DNA of 39,390 nt from Bacillota bacterium (GCA_023405135.1 JAEXYZ010000049.1:1-39390); one strand, 5' to 3'. Positions 15,359-25,393 are shown, numbered from the stretch's first letter. The notes: generated by a model from the letters alone, not told the origin. Numbers and translations are program-made.

Positions 15359-15612
15359 TTTGCTCCACTCCTTGAAAAGTAAATTTGTTCCAATGTAAAA
15401 ACTTTAATTTAAGAAAGTGCTGTGATACGATAAAATCAATAAAATAATGCGACAATGACAAAGGGGATTTTGTGCGTCTTACTGTTTTATCACAGAAAAC
15501 GATTATGAACTATGATAAATAAATCGCACAATTTTTGAGCAAAGTTAGTATGTGCGTATAAAATCCGATTAACCGAAATAAATTTTATAAGTAATAGAAG
15601 GGAGTGTTATTA

Positions 15613-17343
15613 ATGCCAGAGCCTACCTGGAGAATACATGAAATACGGAAACAAGTTGCTGTTATTGATGGTCAGGAAGCACCTTCCTTAGTTTTGAAAA
15701 ATGCACGTTATTTACATAGTGTGCTTAAACAATGGATTTCAGGTAATATTTGGATTTTAGGAGATCGAATCGTTTACGTTGGGCAAGAAATGCCTTCAAA
15801 TTTAACAAAAACAAAGGTTATTGATTTACAAGGGAAAGTGGTCGTACCTGGATATATTGAGCCGCATGTTCATCCTTTTCAATTATATAATCCACAATCA
15901 TTTGCTGATTTTGCTGCTCAAACTGGAACGACAGTGTTTATTGCAGATAATATGACTTTTGTTTTATCGCTCCCAAACGAGAAAGCGTTTTCAATTTTAG
16001 ATCGATTGAAGAAACTGCCATTTTCATTTTATTGGTGGGTTCGATTTGATTCTCAAACGGAACTTGAAAACGAGGATGAACTGTTTACCAATAAATCAGT
16101 TTTTGAATGGTTAGAACGAAATGATGTTCTTCTAGGTGGAGAACTAACTGGGTGGCCGCGTTTACTTCATGGTGACGACTTAATGCTTTACTGGATACAA
16201 GCTACAAAGATGAAAGGAAAGAAAATAGAAGGACATTTTCCTGGCGCTTCTGAAAAAACAATTACCCGAATGAAATTGTTTGGAGTCGATGGCGATCATG
16301 AAGCAATGACCGTAGAAGAAGTAGAACGAAGAATATTACATGGTTATGCAGTGACATTAAGATATTCTTCTATTCGACCAGATTTACCGGAGCTATTAAA
16401 AGGAATTGTTGATAAGCAATTGAATATATTCGATCATTTAATGATGACAACAGATGGGTCAACGCCAAGTTTCCATCAAGATGGAGTAATGGATAAATGT
16501 ATTCGCATTGCACTTGAGGCAGGTGTAGATCCTGTTGATGCCTACAATATGGCTTCGTATAATGTGGCTCGTTATTATGGTATGACGCACTTGCATGGTT
16601 TCATTGCAACAGGTCGTTTTGCAACATTGAATGTATTAAAGGATGAATATACACCAAATCCTGAAGCAGTTTTATCTAAAGGTGTATGGCTAAAACAAAA
16701 TAACGAAAAAGCTTATGCACTGCCAAAAATAAATTGGAAAAATTTCGAACCATTTAACATTCCGTATAAATTAACAGATGCTGATTTCCAATTTTCTATG
16801 CCGATTGGAATTGAAATGATTAATGATGTCATTACAAAACCTTACTCCATTAATCTTCAAATTAATAAGAGAGAGCTTCCACTTGGTAATGATGAAAGTT
16901 ATCTAGTCCTTATTGATCGTCAAGGGAAATGGCGTGTTAACACAATTTTCAAAGGTTTTGCTACTCATGTGAAGGGATTTGCCTCCTCTTACTCGAATAC
17001 AGGAGAAATAATATTAATTGGCAAAAGTATAGAAGATATGAAAGCTGCATTTGAAGAAATTAAGAGAATAAACGGCGGAATAGCATTAGTTGAAAATAAG
17101 GAAGTAATTGTATCATTGCCTTTAATAATAAATGGTACTCTTTATGATGGTGATGTTGAGGATTTAATAGAAAAAGAGACTGCTCTAATTAAAGCATTAA
17201 GAGATAGAGGATATCGACATTCAGATCCAATCTATACATTGCTATTTTTACAATCGACCCATTTACCATATATTCGTATCACGCCTAGAGGTATATTTGA
17301 TGTAATGAAAAAGCAAGTAATGTTACCAGCTGTAATGCGCTAA
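15613..17343 (+). CDS. yerA: YerA, adenine deaminase-like amidohydrolase
   Basis: 576-residue protein of the amidohydrolase superfamily, adenine deaminase branch, and homologue by content and position of B. subtilis YerA. The metal site HxH is His85/His87 in EPHVHPF; EGHFPGAS and DGDHEAMT supply further conserved His and Glu, and the C-terminal LHGFIATGRFATLNVL is typical of the adenine deaminase family. It may turn adenine to hypoxanthine in salvage; activity is inference, since YerA differs from the proven enzyme AdeC. ATG 15613 is chosen because GAAGGGAG lies upstream at proper distance; a GTG at 15604 is inside that site. 14 bases separate it from yerB. Confidence 0.85.
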   Translation: MPEPTWRIHEIRKQVAVIDGQEAPSLVLKNARYLHSVLKQWISGNIWILGDRIVYVGQEMPSNLTKTKVIDLQGKVVVPGYIEPHVHPFQLYNPQSFADFAAQTGTTVFIADNMTFVLSLPNEKAFSILDRLKKLPFSFYWWVRFDSQTELENEDELFTNKSVFEWLERNDVLLGGELTGWPRLLHGDDLMLYWIQATKMKGKKIEGHFPGASEKTITRMKLFGVDGDHEAMTVEEVERRILHGYAVTLRYSSIRPDLPELLKGIVDKQLNIFDHLMMTTDGSTPSFHQDGVMDKCIRIALEAGVDPVDAYNMASYNVARYYGMTHLHGFIATGRFATLNVLKDEYTPNPEAVLSKGVWLKQNNEKAYALPKINWKNFEPFNIPYKLTDADFQFSMPIGIEMINDVITKPYSINLQINKRELPLGNDESYLVLIDRQGKWRVNTIFKGFATHVKGFASSYSNTGEIILIGKSIEDMKAAFEEIKRINGGIALVENKEVIVSLPLIINGTLYDGDVEDLIEKETALIKALRDRGYRHSDPIYTLLFLQSTHLPYIRITPRGIFDVMKKQVMLPAVMR

Positions 17344-17357
17344 AGGGGAGAAAAAGA

Positions 17358-18401
17358 ATGCTTCATAAACACAGATTGTGCTGTGCAATTGCATTCGCGA
17401 GTATCTTGCTCGTCGGATGCAATGAAAAAAAAGAAGAAGTAGAAAAATCTGAACCAATAGAAGAAACAATACCTGTAACTGCAGAAGTGGAATTACCTTA
17501 TGTAACGCCATTTACTGGAGAAAAGGTAGCGACAGAAGTAACCATGAGACCAATCATCGCAACAATTAATAACCATCCAGCTGCACGCCCGCAATCTGGT
17601 ATTGGTTCTGCTGACGTTATTTATGAAATGTTAGCAGAAGGAAATATTACGAGATTACTAGCTTTATTCCAATCAGAAATTCCTAATAATATTGGCCCGA
17701 TTCGAAGTGCTAGAGATTATTTCATTGAGTTAGCAGAAGGTTTAGATGCATTTTATATTGCTCATGGCTACAGTCCGGAAGCTCAAATGATGTTATCAAA
17801 CGGTGTTGTTGATAATATAAACGGGATGCAGTATGATGGCTCGATTTTTAAACGGTCATCTGAACGAGTTGCACCACACAATTCCTATATTGCTGGAGAA
17901 AATATAGAAACCGCTGCAGAAAAAGTGAGCGCTTCACTTCTTTATCAGAAAAAAGTTTCGTATACTTTTTATGAACCTGATGAACGTGCTAAAATAGGTG
18001 TGCAAGCAAACTCTGTAGCTGTTAAATATAGTGGTTACGATTCATTTAATAGCGTTTATACTTATGATGCAGAAACAAATTTATATTCACGACAATGTGC
18101 AAATGAAACAACAATTGATTATTTAACAAATGAACCAATTACATTATCAAATGTACTATTTTTTGAAATGAATCATTCCATTATCGATAGTGTAGGACGA
18201 CGAGATATTGATATTACTTCTGGAGGAACGGCTTATGTGTTCCAAGAAGGGATGATGCGAGAAGCTCGCTGGGAAAATATTGATGGTGTATTAAAAGCAG
18301 TAGAAGAAGATGGTAGTGAAGTAAAATTAGTACCTGGACATACATGGATTCATTTTGTTCCTTCTAATCCAGGAATCGCTACCTCTGTAACATATTCGTA
18401 G
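17358..18401 (+). CDS. yerB: YerB, DUF3048 lipoprotein
   Basis: 347-residue exported lipoprotein: basic start MLHKHR, hydrophobic stretch, lipobox LLVGC with Cys21, then an acidic linker rich in Glu and Lys. The body matches DUF3048/YerB, with the characteristic ATINNHPAARPQSGIGSADVIYEM and the C-terminal PGHTWIHFVP. It is anchored on the outer face of the membrane; the molecular role is not known. GGGGAG lies before the ATG. It is probably cotranscribed with yerA and yerC, as in B. subtilis. Confidence 0.9.
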   Translation: MLHKHRLCCAIAFASILLVGCNEKKEEVEKSEPIEETIPVTAEVELPYVTPFTGEKVATEVTMRPIIATINNHPAARPQSGIGSADVIYEMLAEGNITRLLALFQSEIPNNIGPIRSARDYFIELAEGLDAFYIAHGYSPEAQMMLSNGVVDNINGMQYDGSIFKRSSERVAPHNSYIAGENIETAAEKVSASLLYQKKVSYTFYEPDERAKIGVQANSVAVKYSGYDSFNSVYTYDAETNLYSRQCANETTIDYLTNEPITLSNVLFFEMNHSIIDSVGRRDIDITSGGTAYVFQEGMMREARWENIDGVLKAVEEDGSEVKLVPGHTWIHFVPSNPGIATSVTYS

Positions 18402-18417
18402 CGAAAGGGTGAGATAA

Positions 18418-18735
18418 ATGCAAATCGATAAAATTCGAGGGCATCAAACAGATCAATTATTTAAAGCAGTACTAGAGTTAAAAGATATTGAAGAATGCTA
18501 TAAATTTTTTGATGATTTATGTACGATCAGTGAAATTCAATCGTTAGCACAACGTTTTGAAGTTGCACATTTGTTACGTTTAAAGAAAACCTATGAATCA
18601 ATAAAAAAAGAAACAGGAGCTTCTACAGCGACAATTTCACGTGTACGTCGTTGCTTCGATTATGGTAATGATACGTATGACGAGATGTTAGGACGCTTAT
18701 ATCCGGACGAAAAACCGTTCCAAGCATCTAAATAA
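18418..18735 (+). CDS. yerC: YerC, TrpR-like DNA-binding protein
   Basis: 105-residue all-helical protein of the YerC/YecD family in the TrpR superfamily. Helix-turn-helix region is about residues 36-78: EIQSLAQRFEVAHLL followed by TGASTATISRVRRCFDYG, the recognition part. The true target is unknown. AAAGGGTGAG lies before ATG 18418, 16 bases after yerB. A strong terminator follows, ending the yerABC unit. Confidence 0.92.
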   Translation: MQIDKIRGHQTDQLFKAVLELKDIEECYKFFDDLCTISEIQSLAQRFEVAHLLRLKKTYESIKKETGASTATISRVRRCFDYGNDTYDEMLGRLYPDEKPFQASK

Positions 18736-18749
18736 CTAACACAAAATCG

Positions 18750-18793
18750 GCTGTCTAGTAAGTCAAAAATGAATGACTTGCGGACAGCTTTTT
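18750..18793 (+). terminator. Terminator after yerC
   Basis: GCTGTC (18750-18755) pairs with GACAGC (18783-18788), and TAAGTCA (18759-18765) pairs on the inside with TGACTTG; five Ts follow. It separates yerC from pcrB. Confidence 0.85.
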
Positions 18794-18898
18794 GTATTTT
18801 TAGTAAGATTGAAATTTTTTTCGCTTTCGGGAACTTTACGTTATACTTGTAAACGGATAAGTGTACATAAAATATTACGAGATATAGGTGGGAAAAGA

Positions 18899-19591
18899 AT
18901 GGATTATAAAAATTGGAGACATGTATTCAAAATTGATCCGGCAAAGGAAATTTCTGATGAAGCATTAGAAAAAGTATGCGAATCTGGAACAGATGTTATT
19001 TTAGTAGGCGGGACGGATGATGTCTCTCTTGATAATGTTATTGATATTTTGTTGCGTGTTCGCCGTTATACTGTTCCTGTTGCATTAGAGATTTCAACCA
19101 TTGAATCTGTCCTAGCTGGTTTTGATTATTACTTTATCCCATCCGTTTTAAATAGTACGGAAACAAAATGGGTGAAAGATCTTCACCATCAGGCAATAAA
19201 GGAATATGGCGATGTTATGGTGTGGGACGAGCTTGTTGCAGAAGGATATTGTGTACTTAATCCAGACTGTAAAGTAGCAAAAGCAACGAATGCAAACACA
19301 AATTTAACAAAAGAAGACGTTATTGCATATGCAAGGTTAGCTGAAAACTATTTTAAAATGCCGATTTTCTATATTGAATATAGTGGTACTTTCGGAAATA
19401 AAGAAATTGTCGCTTCTGTAAAGGAAGTTTTAAATGATACAAAGCTCTTTTATGGTGGAGGTATTACGACTGCAGAACAAGCAGCTGAAATGGCTCGTAT
19501 AGCAGATACAGTTGTAGTAGGGAACATCATATACGATGATTTAAAACAAGCTTTAAAAACTGTTGAAGCAGTAAAGAGTGTATCCATTTAA
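18899..19591 (+). CDS. pcrB: Heptaprenylglyceryl phosphate synthase PcrB
   Basis: TIM-barrel prenyltransferase that joins heptaprenyl diphosphate to sn-glycerol-1-phosphate, an archaeal-type ether lipid precursor made by Bacillales. 230 residues from ATG 18899, beginning MDYKNWRHVFKIDP, with GTDVILVGGTDDVS (about residues 30-43) and the phosphate-binding LFYGGGITTAEQAAEMA and TVVVGNIIYDD near the C terminus. The frame is open further upstream to 18773, but that would run through the yerC terminator; TAGGTGGG precedes ATG 18899. It stands before pcrA, as in B. subtilis. Confidence 0.95.
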   Translation: MDYKNWRHVFKIDPAKEISDEALEKVCESGTDVILVGGTDDVSLDNVIDILLRVRRYTVPVALEISTIESVLAGFDYYFIPSVLNSTETKWVKDLHHQAIKEYGDVMVWDELVAEGYCVLNPDCKVAKATNANTNLTKEDVIAYARLAENYFKMPIFYIEYSGTFGNKEIVASVKEVLNDTKLFYGGGITTAEQAAEMARIADTVVVGNIIYDDLKQALKTVEAVKSVSI

Positions 19592-19625
19592 CAAAATTTC
19601 AAATGCGTGATTGAATTTAATTTAG

Positions 19626-19631
19626 TATAAT
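19626..19631 (+). promoter_or_regulatory. Candidate -10 element before pcrA
   Basis: A perfect TATAAT lies 34 bases before the pcrA ATG. No good -35 hexamer sits 16-18 bases upstream, so this is only a candidate. Confidence 0.35.
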
Positions 19632-19665
19632 ATAAGAACAAACGTTTGTGTGAAGGCGGTGCATC

Positions 19666-21921
19666 ATGGAGCAAATAACGAAAAACTTACTAAAAGGAAT
19701 GAATCCACAGCAAGAAAATGCTGTGAAAACAACAGAAGGTCCATTACTCATTATGGCTGGTGCCGGCTCAGGTAAAACAAGAGTTTTAACCCATAGAATA
19801 GCTTATTTAGTAGTTGAAAAAGAAGTATATCCATCAAAAATTTTGGCGATTACGTTCACAAATAAGGCTGCTCGTGAAATGCGTGAGCGGATTGATGGCT
19901 TGCTCGGTAATGGTACAACAGAAAGCATGTGGGTATCTACTTTTCACTCAATGTGCGTAAGAATTTTACGACGCAATATTGATCGAATCGGGATTTCAAA
20001 AAACTTCTCAATATTAGATTCTGCCGATCAACTCTCTGTAGTAAAAAATGTAATGAAACAGTTAAATATCGATACAAAACGTTACGAGCCTCGTGCTGTA
20101 TTAAATGCGATAAGTTCGGCGAAAAATGAGTGTATTACCGCTGATACGTATAAAGCTAATAGCAATCCTAATAATCCGTATGAAAAAGTAATTGCACAAG
20201 TATACGAAGGGTACGAAAAAAGACTTCGCAAAAACCAATCCCTTGATTTCGATGATCTCATCATGACAACAATTACACTGTTTGAACGAGTTCCTGAAGT
20301 TCTAGAATTTTATCAAAATAAATTCCAATATATTCACGTTGATGAGTATCAAGATACAAACCATTCTCAATACAAACTTGTACAAATGCTCGCACAAAAA
20401 TTTAAAAATATTTGTGTAGTAGGCGACTCTGATCAATCGATTTATCGTTGGCGTGGCGCCGATATTGGAAATATTTTATCCTTCGAAAAGGATTACCCAA
20501 ATGCGAAAGTTATTTTACTAGAACAAAATTACCGTTCTACAAAACGAATATTACAGGCGGCAAATGATGTTATTGAGCATAATGAAAGTCGCTATCCTAA
20601 GAAATTGCGTACGGACAATTTAGAAGGAGAAAAAATTGTTCTTTACAAAGCTTCTACAGAACAAGATGAAGCACAGTTCGTTGTACAAACGATTCAAAAA
20701 TTAATGGAAGAAGAAAATCGTACATTAGACGACTTTGCCATTCTTTATCGTACCAATGCGCAATCCCGTGTAATGGAGGAGGTACTTGTTAAGTCAAATA
20801 TGACTTATCAAATTGTTGGTGGTACAAAATTCTATGATCGTAAAGAAATTAAAGATTTATTAGCGTATTTAAGATTAATTGCCAACAACGATGATGACCT
20901 GTCACTTGCACGCATTATTAATGAGCCAAAACGTAGCATTGGAGCAACTTCCTTTGAAAAAATAGCAACCTATGCAATTGAACAAGACCGTTCGATATTT
21001 GATGCTATGAAGGAAGTATTATTCATGGGATTAACATCAAAAGCAGCAAATGCAGTTGAAAAGTTCCGTGAATTAATTGCAGGCTTTACACAGATGCAAG
21101 AATATCTTTCAGTAACCGAGCTTGTGGAACAAGTTATTGATAAATCTGGCTACAGAGAAATGCTTCAAAATGAAAAAACGATTGAAGCAGAAAGTCGTTT
21201 AGAAAACATCGAAGAATTTTTATCGGTAACAAAAGCTTTTGAAGAACGTAGTGACGACAAATCATTAGTTGCCTTCTTAACCGATTTAGCTTTAGTGGCG
21301 GATATTGATTCCCTTGATAAAGAGGACACATCAAAAGGTAGTATCATTTTAATGACAATGCACTCTGCAAAAGGGCTTGAGTTCCCTGTTGTATTCATTA
21401 TTGGAATGGAGGAAAATATTTTCCCACATTCAAGATCCCTTGATGATCCGGCAGAGATGGAAGAGGAGCGACGTCTAGCATATGTAGGCATAACACGTGC
21501 GGAGCAGCGCCTTTATTTAACATGTGCTGGTTCAAGAACGTTATATGGTCGTTCTAGCTTTAATATGCCTTCTCGTTTTTTAAGGGAAATTTCTGATGAT
21601 GTAATCGAACAAATTTCGAGAGCTACAAATCAAATTGAAGCAGATGATTTACCTTTTAGTTCTGGACGAAACAAGCGTCTACAAAGCCAGCGACGAACAC
21701 TTGGAAATGTACAATCCAAACCACAGATTGCTAGTCTGCAATCTACTGGTGGCGATCAGCTAGAATGGAAAGCAGGAGATAAAGCAATTCATGGTAAATG
21801 GGGCACTGGTACAGTTGTCAGTGTGAAAGGTGAAGGAGATAGTCTTGAATTAGACATTGCATTCCCAGGTGTAGGAATAAAACGTCTACTAGCTAAATTT
21901 GCGCCGATTACGAAGGGATAA
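19666..21921 (+). CDS. pcrA: ATP-dependent DNA helicase PcrA
   Basis: Superfamily 1A 3'-5' helicase that clears RecA filaments and resolves transcription-replication conflict. 751 residues. Walker A AGAGSGKT is residues 31-38; motif II DEYQDTN is about 226-232; QNYRST, TMHSAKGLEFPVVF and VGITRAEQRLYL mark further UvrD motifs. The C-terminal domain (about 700-751, with DKAIHGKWGTGTV) is the Tudor-like segment that in PcrA binds RNA polymerase. Full length, no lesions. AAGGCGGTG precedes the ATG. Confidence 0.97.
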   Translation: MEQITKNLLKGMNPQQENAVKTTEGPLLIMAGAGSGKTRVLTHRIAYLVVEKEVYPSKILAITFTNKAAREMRERIDGLLGNGTTESMWVSTFHSMCVRILRRNIDRIGISKNFSILDSADQLSVVKNVMKQLNIDTKRYEPRAVLNAISSAKNECITADTYKANSNPNNPYEKVIAQVYEGYEKRLRKNQSLDFDDLIMTTITLFERVPEVLEFYQNKFQYIHVDEYQDTNHSQYKLVQMLAQKFKNICVVGDSDQSIYRWRGADIGNILSFEKDYPNAKVILLEQNYRSTKRILQAANDVIEHNESRYPKKLRTDNLEGEKIVLYKASTEQDEAQFVVQTIQKLMEEENRTLDDFAILYRTNAQSRVMEEVLVKSNMTYQIVGGTKFYDRKEIKDLLAYLRLIANNDDDLSLARIINEPKRSIGATSFEKIATYAIEQDRSIFDAMKEVLFMGLTSKAANAVEKFRELIAGFTQMQEYLSVTELVEQVIDKSGYREMLQNEKTIEAESRLENIEEFLSVTKAFEERSDDKSLVAFLTDLALVADIDSLDKEDTSKGSIILMTMHSAKGLEFPVVFIIGMEENIFPHSRSLDDPAEMEEERRLAYVGITRAEQRLYLTCAGSRTLYGRSSFNMPSRFLREISDDVIEQISRATNQIEADDLPFSSGRNKRLQSQRRTLGNVQSKPQIASLQSTGGDQLEWKAGDKAIHGKWGTGTVVSVKGEGDSLELDIAFPGVGIKRLLAKFAPITKG

Positions 21922-21984
21922 TAATCTTTAACAAGTGGTGGAGGAAGCATTAAACTTAATTGATTTTATTTTTGGAGGAATAGA

Positions 21985-23985
21985 ATGAACGATATTGAAA
22001 AACGTGTGGCCGAGTTAAATCAGCTTCTTCACGAATATGGACATGCTTATTATGTTCTCGATAAGCCAATTGTTTCGGATGCTGTTTATGATCAGCTTTT
22101 ACATGAGCTAATTGCATTAGAAAAAGAAAATCCATCATTAATTTATCCTGACTCTCCAACTCAACGTGTTGGTGGAGCAGCAGTTGAAGGTTTCCGTAAA
22201 GTTACACATACTTACCCGATGTTAAGTTTATCGAATGCTTTCGATGAAGCAGACCTGCGTGATTTTGACCGTAAAATTCGCCAAGCAATCGGGGACAACT
22301 TTTCTTACGTTTGTGAATTGAAAATCGATGGATTAGCAATCGCGTTACGCTATGAAAATGGGGTATTTGTGCAAGGAGCAACGCGTGGTGACGGAGTAGT
22401 CGGAGAAGATATAACGACGAACTTAAAAACAATTCGAGCAATCCCACTTAGATTAACGAAGCCGGTGACAATTGAAGTGCGCGGTGAAGCATATATGCCG
22501 AAGAAATCCTTTGAAGCATTGAATAATGCGCGGGCGGAAAAAGGGGAGGAGCTTTTTGCAAATCCTCGTAACGCAGCAGCAGGCTCTCTTCGTCAGTTTG
22601 ACCCTAAAATTGCAGCAAGCCGTAATCTTTCCACATTTATTTATGCAATTGGTGGTGATGGGGAAGCTTATGGTATTGATTCTCATGCAGAAATGCTTGA
22701 TTATTTAGAGGAGCTTGGCTTCCCTTCTAATAAAGAACGTCAAGCTTGTGCAACAATTGACGAAGTATTGGCGTTTATAGAAAAGTGGACAGAAAATCGC
22801 TTGAATCTCCCTTATGAGATTGATGGTATCGTTGTAAAGGTAAACCGTTATGCACATCAAGATGAACTAGGATTTACAGCAAAAAGTCCACGTTGGGCAA
22901 TTGCATATAAATTCCCAGCAGAAGAGGTTGTTACTAAATTACTTGACATCGAATTAACAGTAGGGCGTACAGGAGTTATTACACCAACTGCTATTTTAGA
23001 GCCAGTTCAAGTTGCTGGTACAACAGTAGGACGAGCATCTCTCCATAATGAAGATTTAATTCGCGAGAAGGATATTCGTATTGGGGATACGGTCATAGTG
23101 CATAAAGCAGGAGATATTATTCCAGAAGTTGTAGGAGTTATTCTAGAGCAGCGACCGGAAGATACAGTTCCATACGAAATGCCGACTAACTGTATCGCTT
23201 GTGGTAGTGAATTAGTGCGAATTGAAGGAGAAGTCGCGTTACGCTGTGTAAATCCAAAATGTCCTGCACAAATTGCAGAAGGTATAAAACATTTCGTTTC
23301 ACGTAATGCGATGAATATTGATGGTTTAGGAGAAAAAGTTGTTGAACAATTACTTCGTGAAAATTACATTAAAGACGTCGCAGATTTATATCATCTGCAA
23401 GTTGAACAGTTGATGAAGCTTGAGCGAATGGGAGAAAAGTCAGCAACAAATTTAGTAGATGCCATTGAACGTTCAAAAGAAAATTCCTTAGAACGTTTAC
23501 TATTTGGGCTTGGTATTCGTCATGTAGGTGAAAAAGCTGCAAAAATATTAGCGGAACAGTTTGAATCGATCGATACATTAATGGAAGCTACAGAAGAACA
23601 ATTAACATCTATTTTTGAAATTGGTGAAAAGATGGCAGATTCAATTATTACCTATTTTAATAACGAAGAAGTAAAAGAATTGATTGCTCGACTAAAACAA
23701 GTAGGCGTTAATATGACCTATAAAGGGAAAAAAATTCAGGTGGAAATTGGTGAAAGTCCTTTTGCAGGTAAGACAATTGTTTTAACAGGAAAATTAACAC
23801 AATTGACACGTAACGAAGCAAAGGCGAAAATAGAAGAATTAGGCGGAACAGTAACAGGTAGTGTAAGTAAAAAAACAGATCTTGTTATTGCCGGTGAGGA
23901 TGCTGGTTCAAAACTAACGAAAGCTACAGAACTTGGTATCGAAGTTTGGGACGAAGACCGCCTAATAGAACAATTACAACAGTAA
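21985..23985 (+). CDS. ligA: NAD+-dependent DNA ligase LigA
   Basis: Seals nicks in replication and repair, using NAD+. 666 residues. Domains: Ia (1-60), adenylation domain with Lys113 in ELKIDG, OB fold, four-cysteine zinc finger (CIACGSEL and CVNPKCPAQ, about 403-427), helix-hairpin-helix repeats (NIDGLGEKVVEQL, RMGEKSATNLVDAI, GIRHVGEKAAKIL), and a C-terminal BRCT domain from about residue 588 (FAGKTIVLTGKL). TTGGAGG precedes the ATG. It is 63 bases after pcrA and 14 before camS, likely one transcript. Confidence 0.97.
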   Translation: MNDIEKRVAELNQLLHEYGHAYYVLDKPIVSDAVYDQLLHELIALEKENPSLIYPDSPTQRVGGAAVEGFRKVTHTYPMLSLSNAFDEADLRDFDRKIRQAIGDNFSYVCELKIDGLAIALRYENGVFVQGATRGDGVVGEDITTNLKTIRAIPLRLTKPVTIEVRGEAYMPKKSFEALNNARAEKGEELFANPRNAAAGSLRQFDPKIAASRNLSTFIYAIGGDGEAYGIDSHAEMLDYLEELGFPSNKERQACATIDEVLAFIEKWTENRLNLPYEIDGIVVKVNRYAHQDELGFTAKSPRWAIAYKFPAEEVVTKLLDIELTVGRTGVITPTAILEPVQVAGTTVGRASLHNEDLIREKDIRIGDTVIVHKAGDIIPEVVGVILEQRPEDTVPYEMPTNCIACGSELVRIEGEVALRCVNPKCPAQIAEGIKHFVSRNAMNIDGLGEKVVEQLLRENYIKDVADLYHLQVEQLMKLERMGEKSATNLVDAIERSKENSLERLLFGLGIRHVGEKAAKILAEQFESIDTLMEATEEQLTSIFEIGEKMADSIITYFNNEEVKELIARLKQVGVNMTYKGKKIQVEIGESPFAGKTIVLTGKLTQLTRNEAKAKIEELGGTVTGSVSKKTDLVIAGEDAGSKLTKATELGIEVWDEDRLIEQLQQ

Positions 23986-23999
23986 AGGAGTTTCAAACG

Positions 24000-25145
24000 A
24001 TGAAACGATTTCGCTGGATTCCAGCAGTAGTCGTAGTTGCAATGCTATCAGGCTGTGTACCTTCGTTTAAAGAAGATACAGAAGTATTACAAAATACAGA
24101 TAAAGCTAAAGAAGCGGTTGAGACGACAATCATCCCAAGTATGCAATTAAATGATAATTATTATAGAACCCTTATACCATATAAAGAAAGTGCCAGTCGG
24201 GGGTTAGTTGTATCAAATGTATATACAAAGTATGATATTAAAGAAGTTGAAGAGGGCTTAATGCGCCTTTCCCAAAATGAATTTAATACAGAAGACTATT
24301 ATTTCCAAGAAGGACAATATTTAGATTCCGAAACATTGAGTAGCTGGTTAGCGCGAAGCAATCAAACTGATGATGGGTTAAATCCAGCAGCACTTGAAGG
24401 AATGGACCCGGAAGTACGGGCTAAAGAAGCTCCTATTTATTTGGCGCATATAGTAGAACAAAACTATTTAACAAAAACACAGGATAATAAAGTTGCCTTA
24501 GGTGGTATTTCTATTGGATTAGCATTAAATTCTATTTACTACTATCAGAAAGAACAATATGGCGAATACTATGAGGAGCCGATTCCAAATAGTGAATTAG
24601 AGAAAAAGGGGAAAGAAATAGCGGCTGAGGTAATTACCCGTTTACGTGCACGATCAGAATTGAAAGATGTTCCAATTATGATTGGCTTATTTAAGCAGGC
24701 AAAAAGAAATTCAATTGTTCCAGGAACGTATTTTGCTTATAGTGTATCAGAGAAAGGGCAAAATGGTTTAAGTGATTGGACAGCAATTGATGAAGAATAT
24801 GTTACTTTCCCGATGTCTTCTCCTAAAGAACAATATCGTGAGATGAATGAGGATTTCCAAAACTTTAAGCAAGATGTCGATAAATACTTTGCAAATTACA
24901 CAAGTGTTATCGGTAGAGGCTTCTATCGAGACAATGAAATTCAAAAGTTATCAATAGAAATTCCGATTCAATTTTATGGTACAACAGAAATAATTGGATT
25001 TACCCAATACTTATCTGGAATTATTTTAACTCAATTACCGTCAGATTTAGATATTGAGGTAAGCATTACATCGGTTAATGGAGCAGAAGCATTAATCCTG
25101 AAAGAAAGAAATGACGGAGAACCATTTGTTCATATTTATGAATAA
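24000..25145 (+). CDS. camS: CamS family sex-pheromone-precursor lipoprotein (YerH)
   Basis: 381-residue exported lipoprotein. The signal peptide MKRFRWIPAVVVVAMLSGC ends in lipobox LSGC (Cys19). The mature part matches the CamS family (B. subtilis YerH), named after enterococcal pheromone cAM373, which is cut from the signal peptide of such proteins; a role beyond that is not established. ATG 24000 is chosen because AAAGGAG lies ten bases upstream and it gives a proper signal peptide; a longer frame from 23946 overlaps ligA and would bury the signal. A terminator follows. Confidence 0.93.
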   Translation: MKRFRWIPAVVVVAMLSGCVPSFKEDTEVLQNTDKAKEAVETTIIPSMQLNDNYYRTLIPYKESASRGLVVSNVYTKYDIKEVEEGLMRLSQNEFNTEDYYFQEGQYLDSETLSSWLARSNQTDDGLNPAALEGMDPEVRAKEAPIYLAHIVEQNYLTKTQDNKVALGGISIGLALNSIYYYQKEQYGEYYEEPIPNSELEKKGKEIAAEVITRLRARSELKDVPIMIGLFKQAKRNSIVPGTYFAYSVSEKGQNGLSDWTAIDEEYVTFPMSSPKEQYREMNEDFQNFKQDVDKYFANYTSVIGRGFYRDNEIQKLSIEIPIQFYGTTEIIGFTQYLSGIILTQLPSDLDIEVSITSVNGAEALILKERNDGEPFVHIYE

Positions 25146-25153
25146 GGAATTAG

Positions 25154-25186
25154 AACAGTGTTGCTTTATAAGAGCAACACTGTTTT
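25154..25186 (+). terminator. Terminator after camS
   Basis: AACAGTGTTGC (25154-25164) pairs perfectly with GCAACACTGTT (25174-25184) around a nine-base loop, ending in four Ts. It closes the pcrB-pcrA-ligA-camS unit. Confidence 0.85.
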
Positions 25187-25363
25187 AAAGCTGTTAAGAA
25201 TTTTAATAGGTTTGAATTTATAAAATATAGGGCGATAATAGTATTTGACTCGAATAATAGGTAAAAAACGTCAACAATACATTGTTTATGTAAAATATCA
25301 TGACCTATTATAAGGATAGCATTATAAGAAAATATGGGAAATTCGCTCTTATTAGTGAAAATC

Positions 25364-25393
25364 GTGTCATTCTTATAAGAAAAATGGTAAAAT
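25364..25393 (+). promoter_or_regulatory. Candidate promoter of gatCAB with embedded palindrome
   Basis: GTGTCA (25364-25369) and TAAAAT (25388-25393) are 18 bases apart, a modest sigma-A-like pair 41 bases before gatC. The spacer contains a perfect 12-base palindrome TTCTTATAAGAA (25370-25381), which could be an operator. Confidence 0.35.

Noticed and set aside
15359..15612. Third 21-bp-type array before yerA, based on several GCACA/GTGCG words
   Set aside because: The words are not evenly spaced and occur in both orientations; no period could be shown. An isolated CTGTGATA/TATCACAG inverted pair (15420-15427, 15488-15495) has too long a loop to interpret.
18831..18848. ECF-sigma-like GGAAC promoter before pcrB
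   Set aside because: No matching -10 at the right distance; TATACT nearby lacks a good -35.
18773..18898. Upstream extension of pcrB
   Set aside because: It would run through the yerC terminator and adds sequence absent from PcrB; a ribosome site precedes 18899.
23946..23999. Upstream extension of camS
   Set aside because: It overlaps ligA and would bury the lipoprotein signal peptide; ribosome site and lipobox support 24000.
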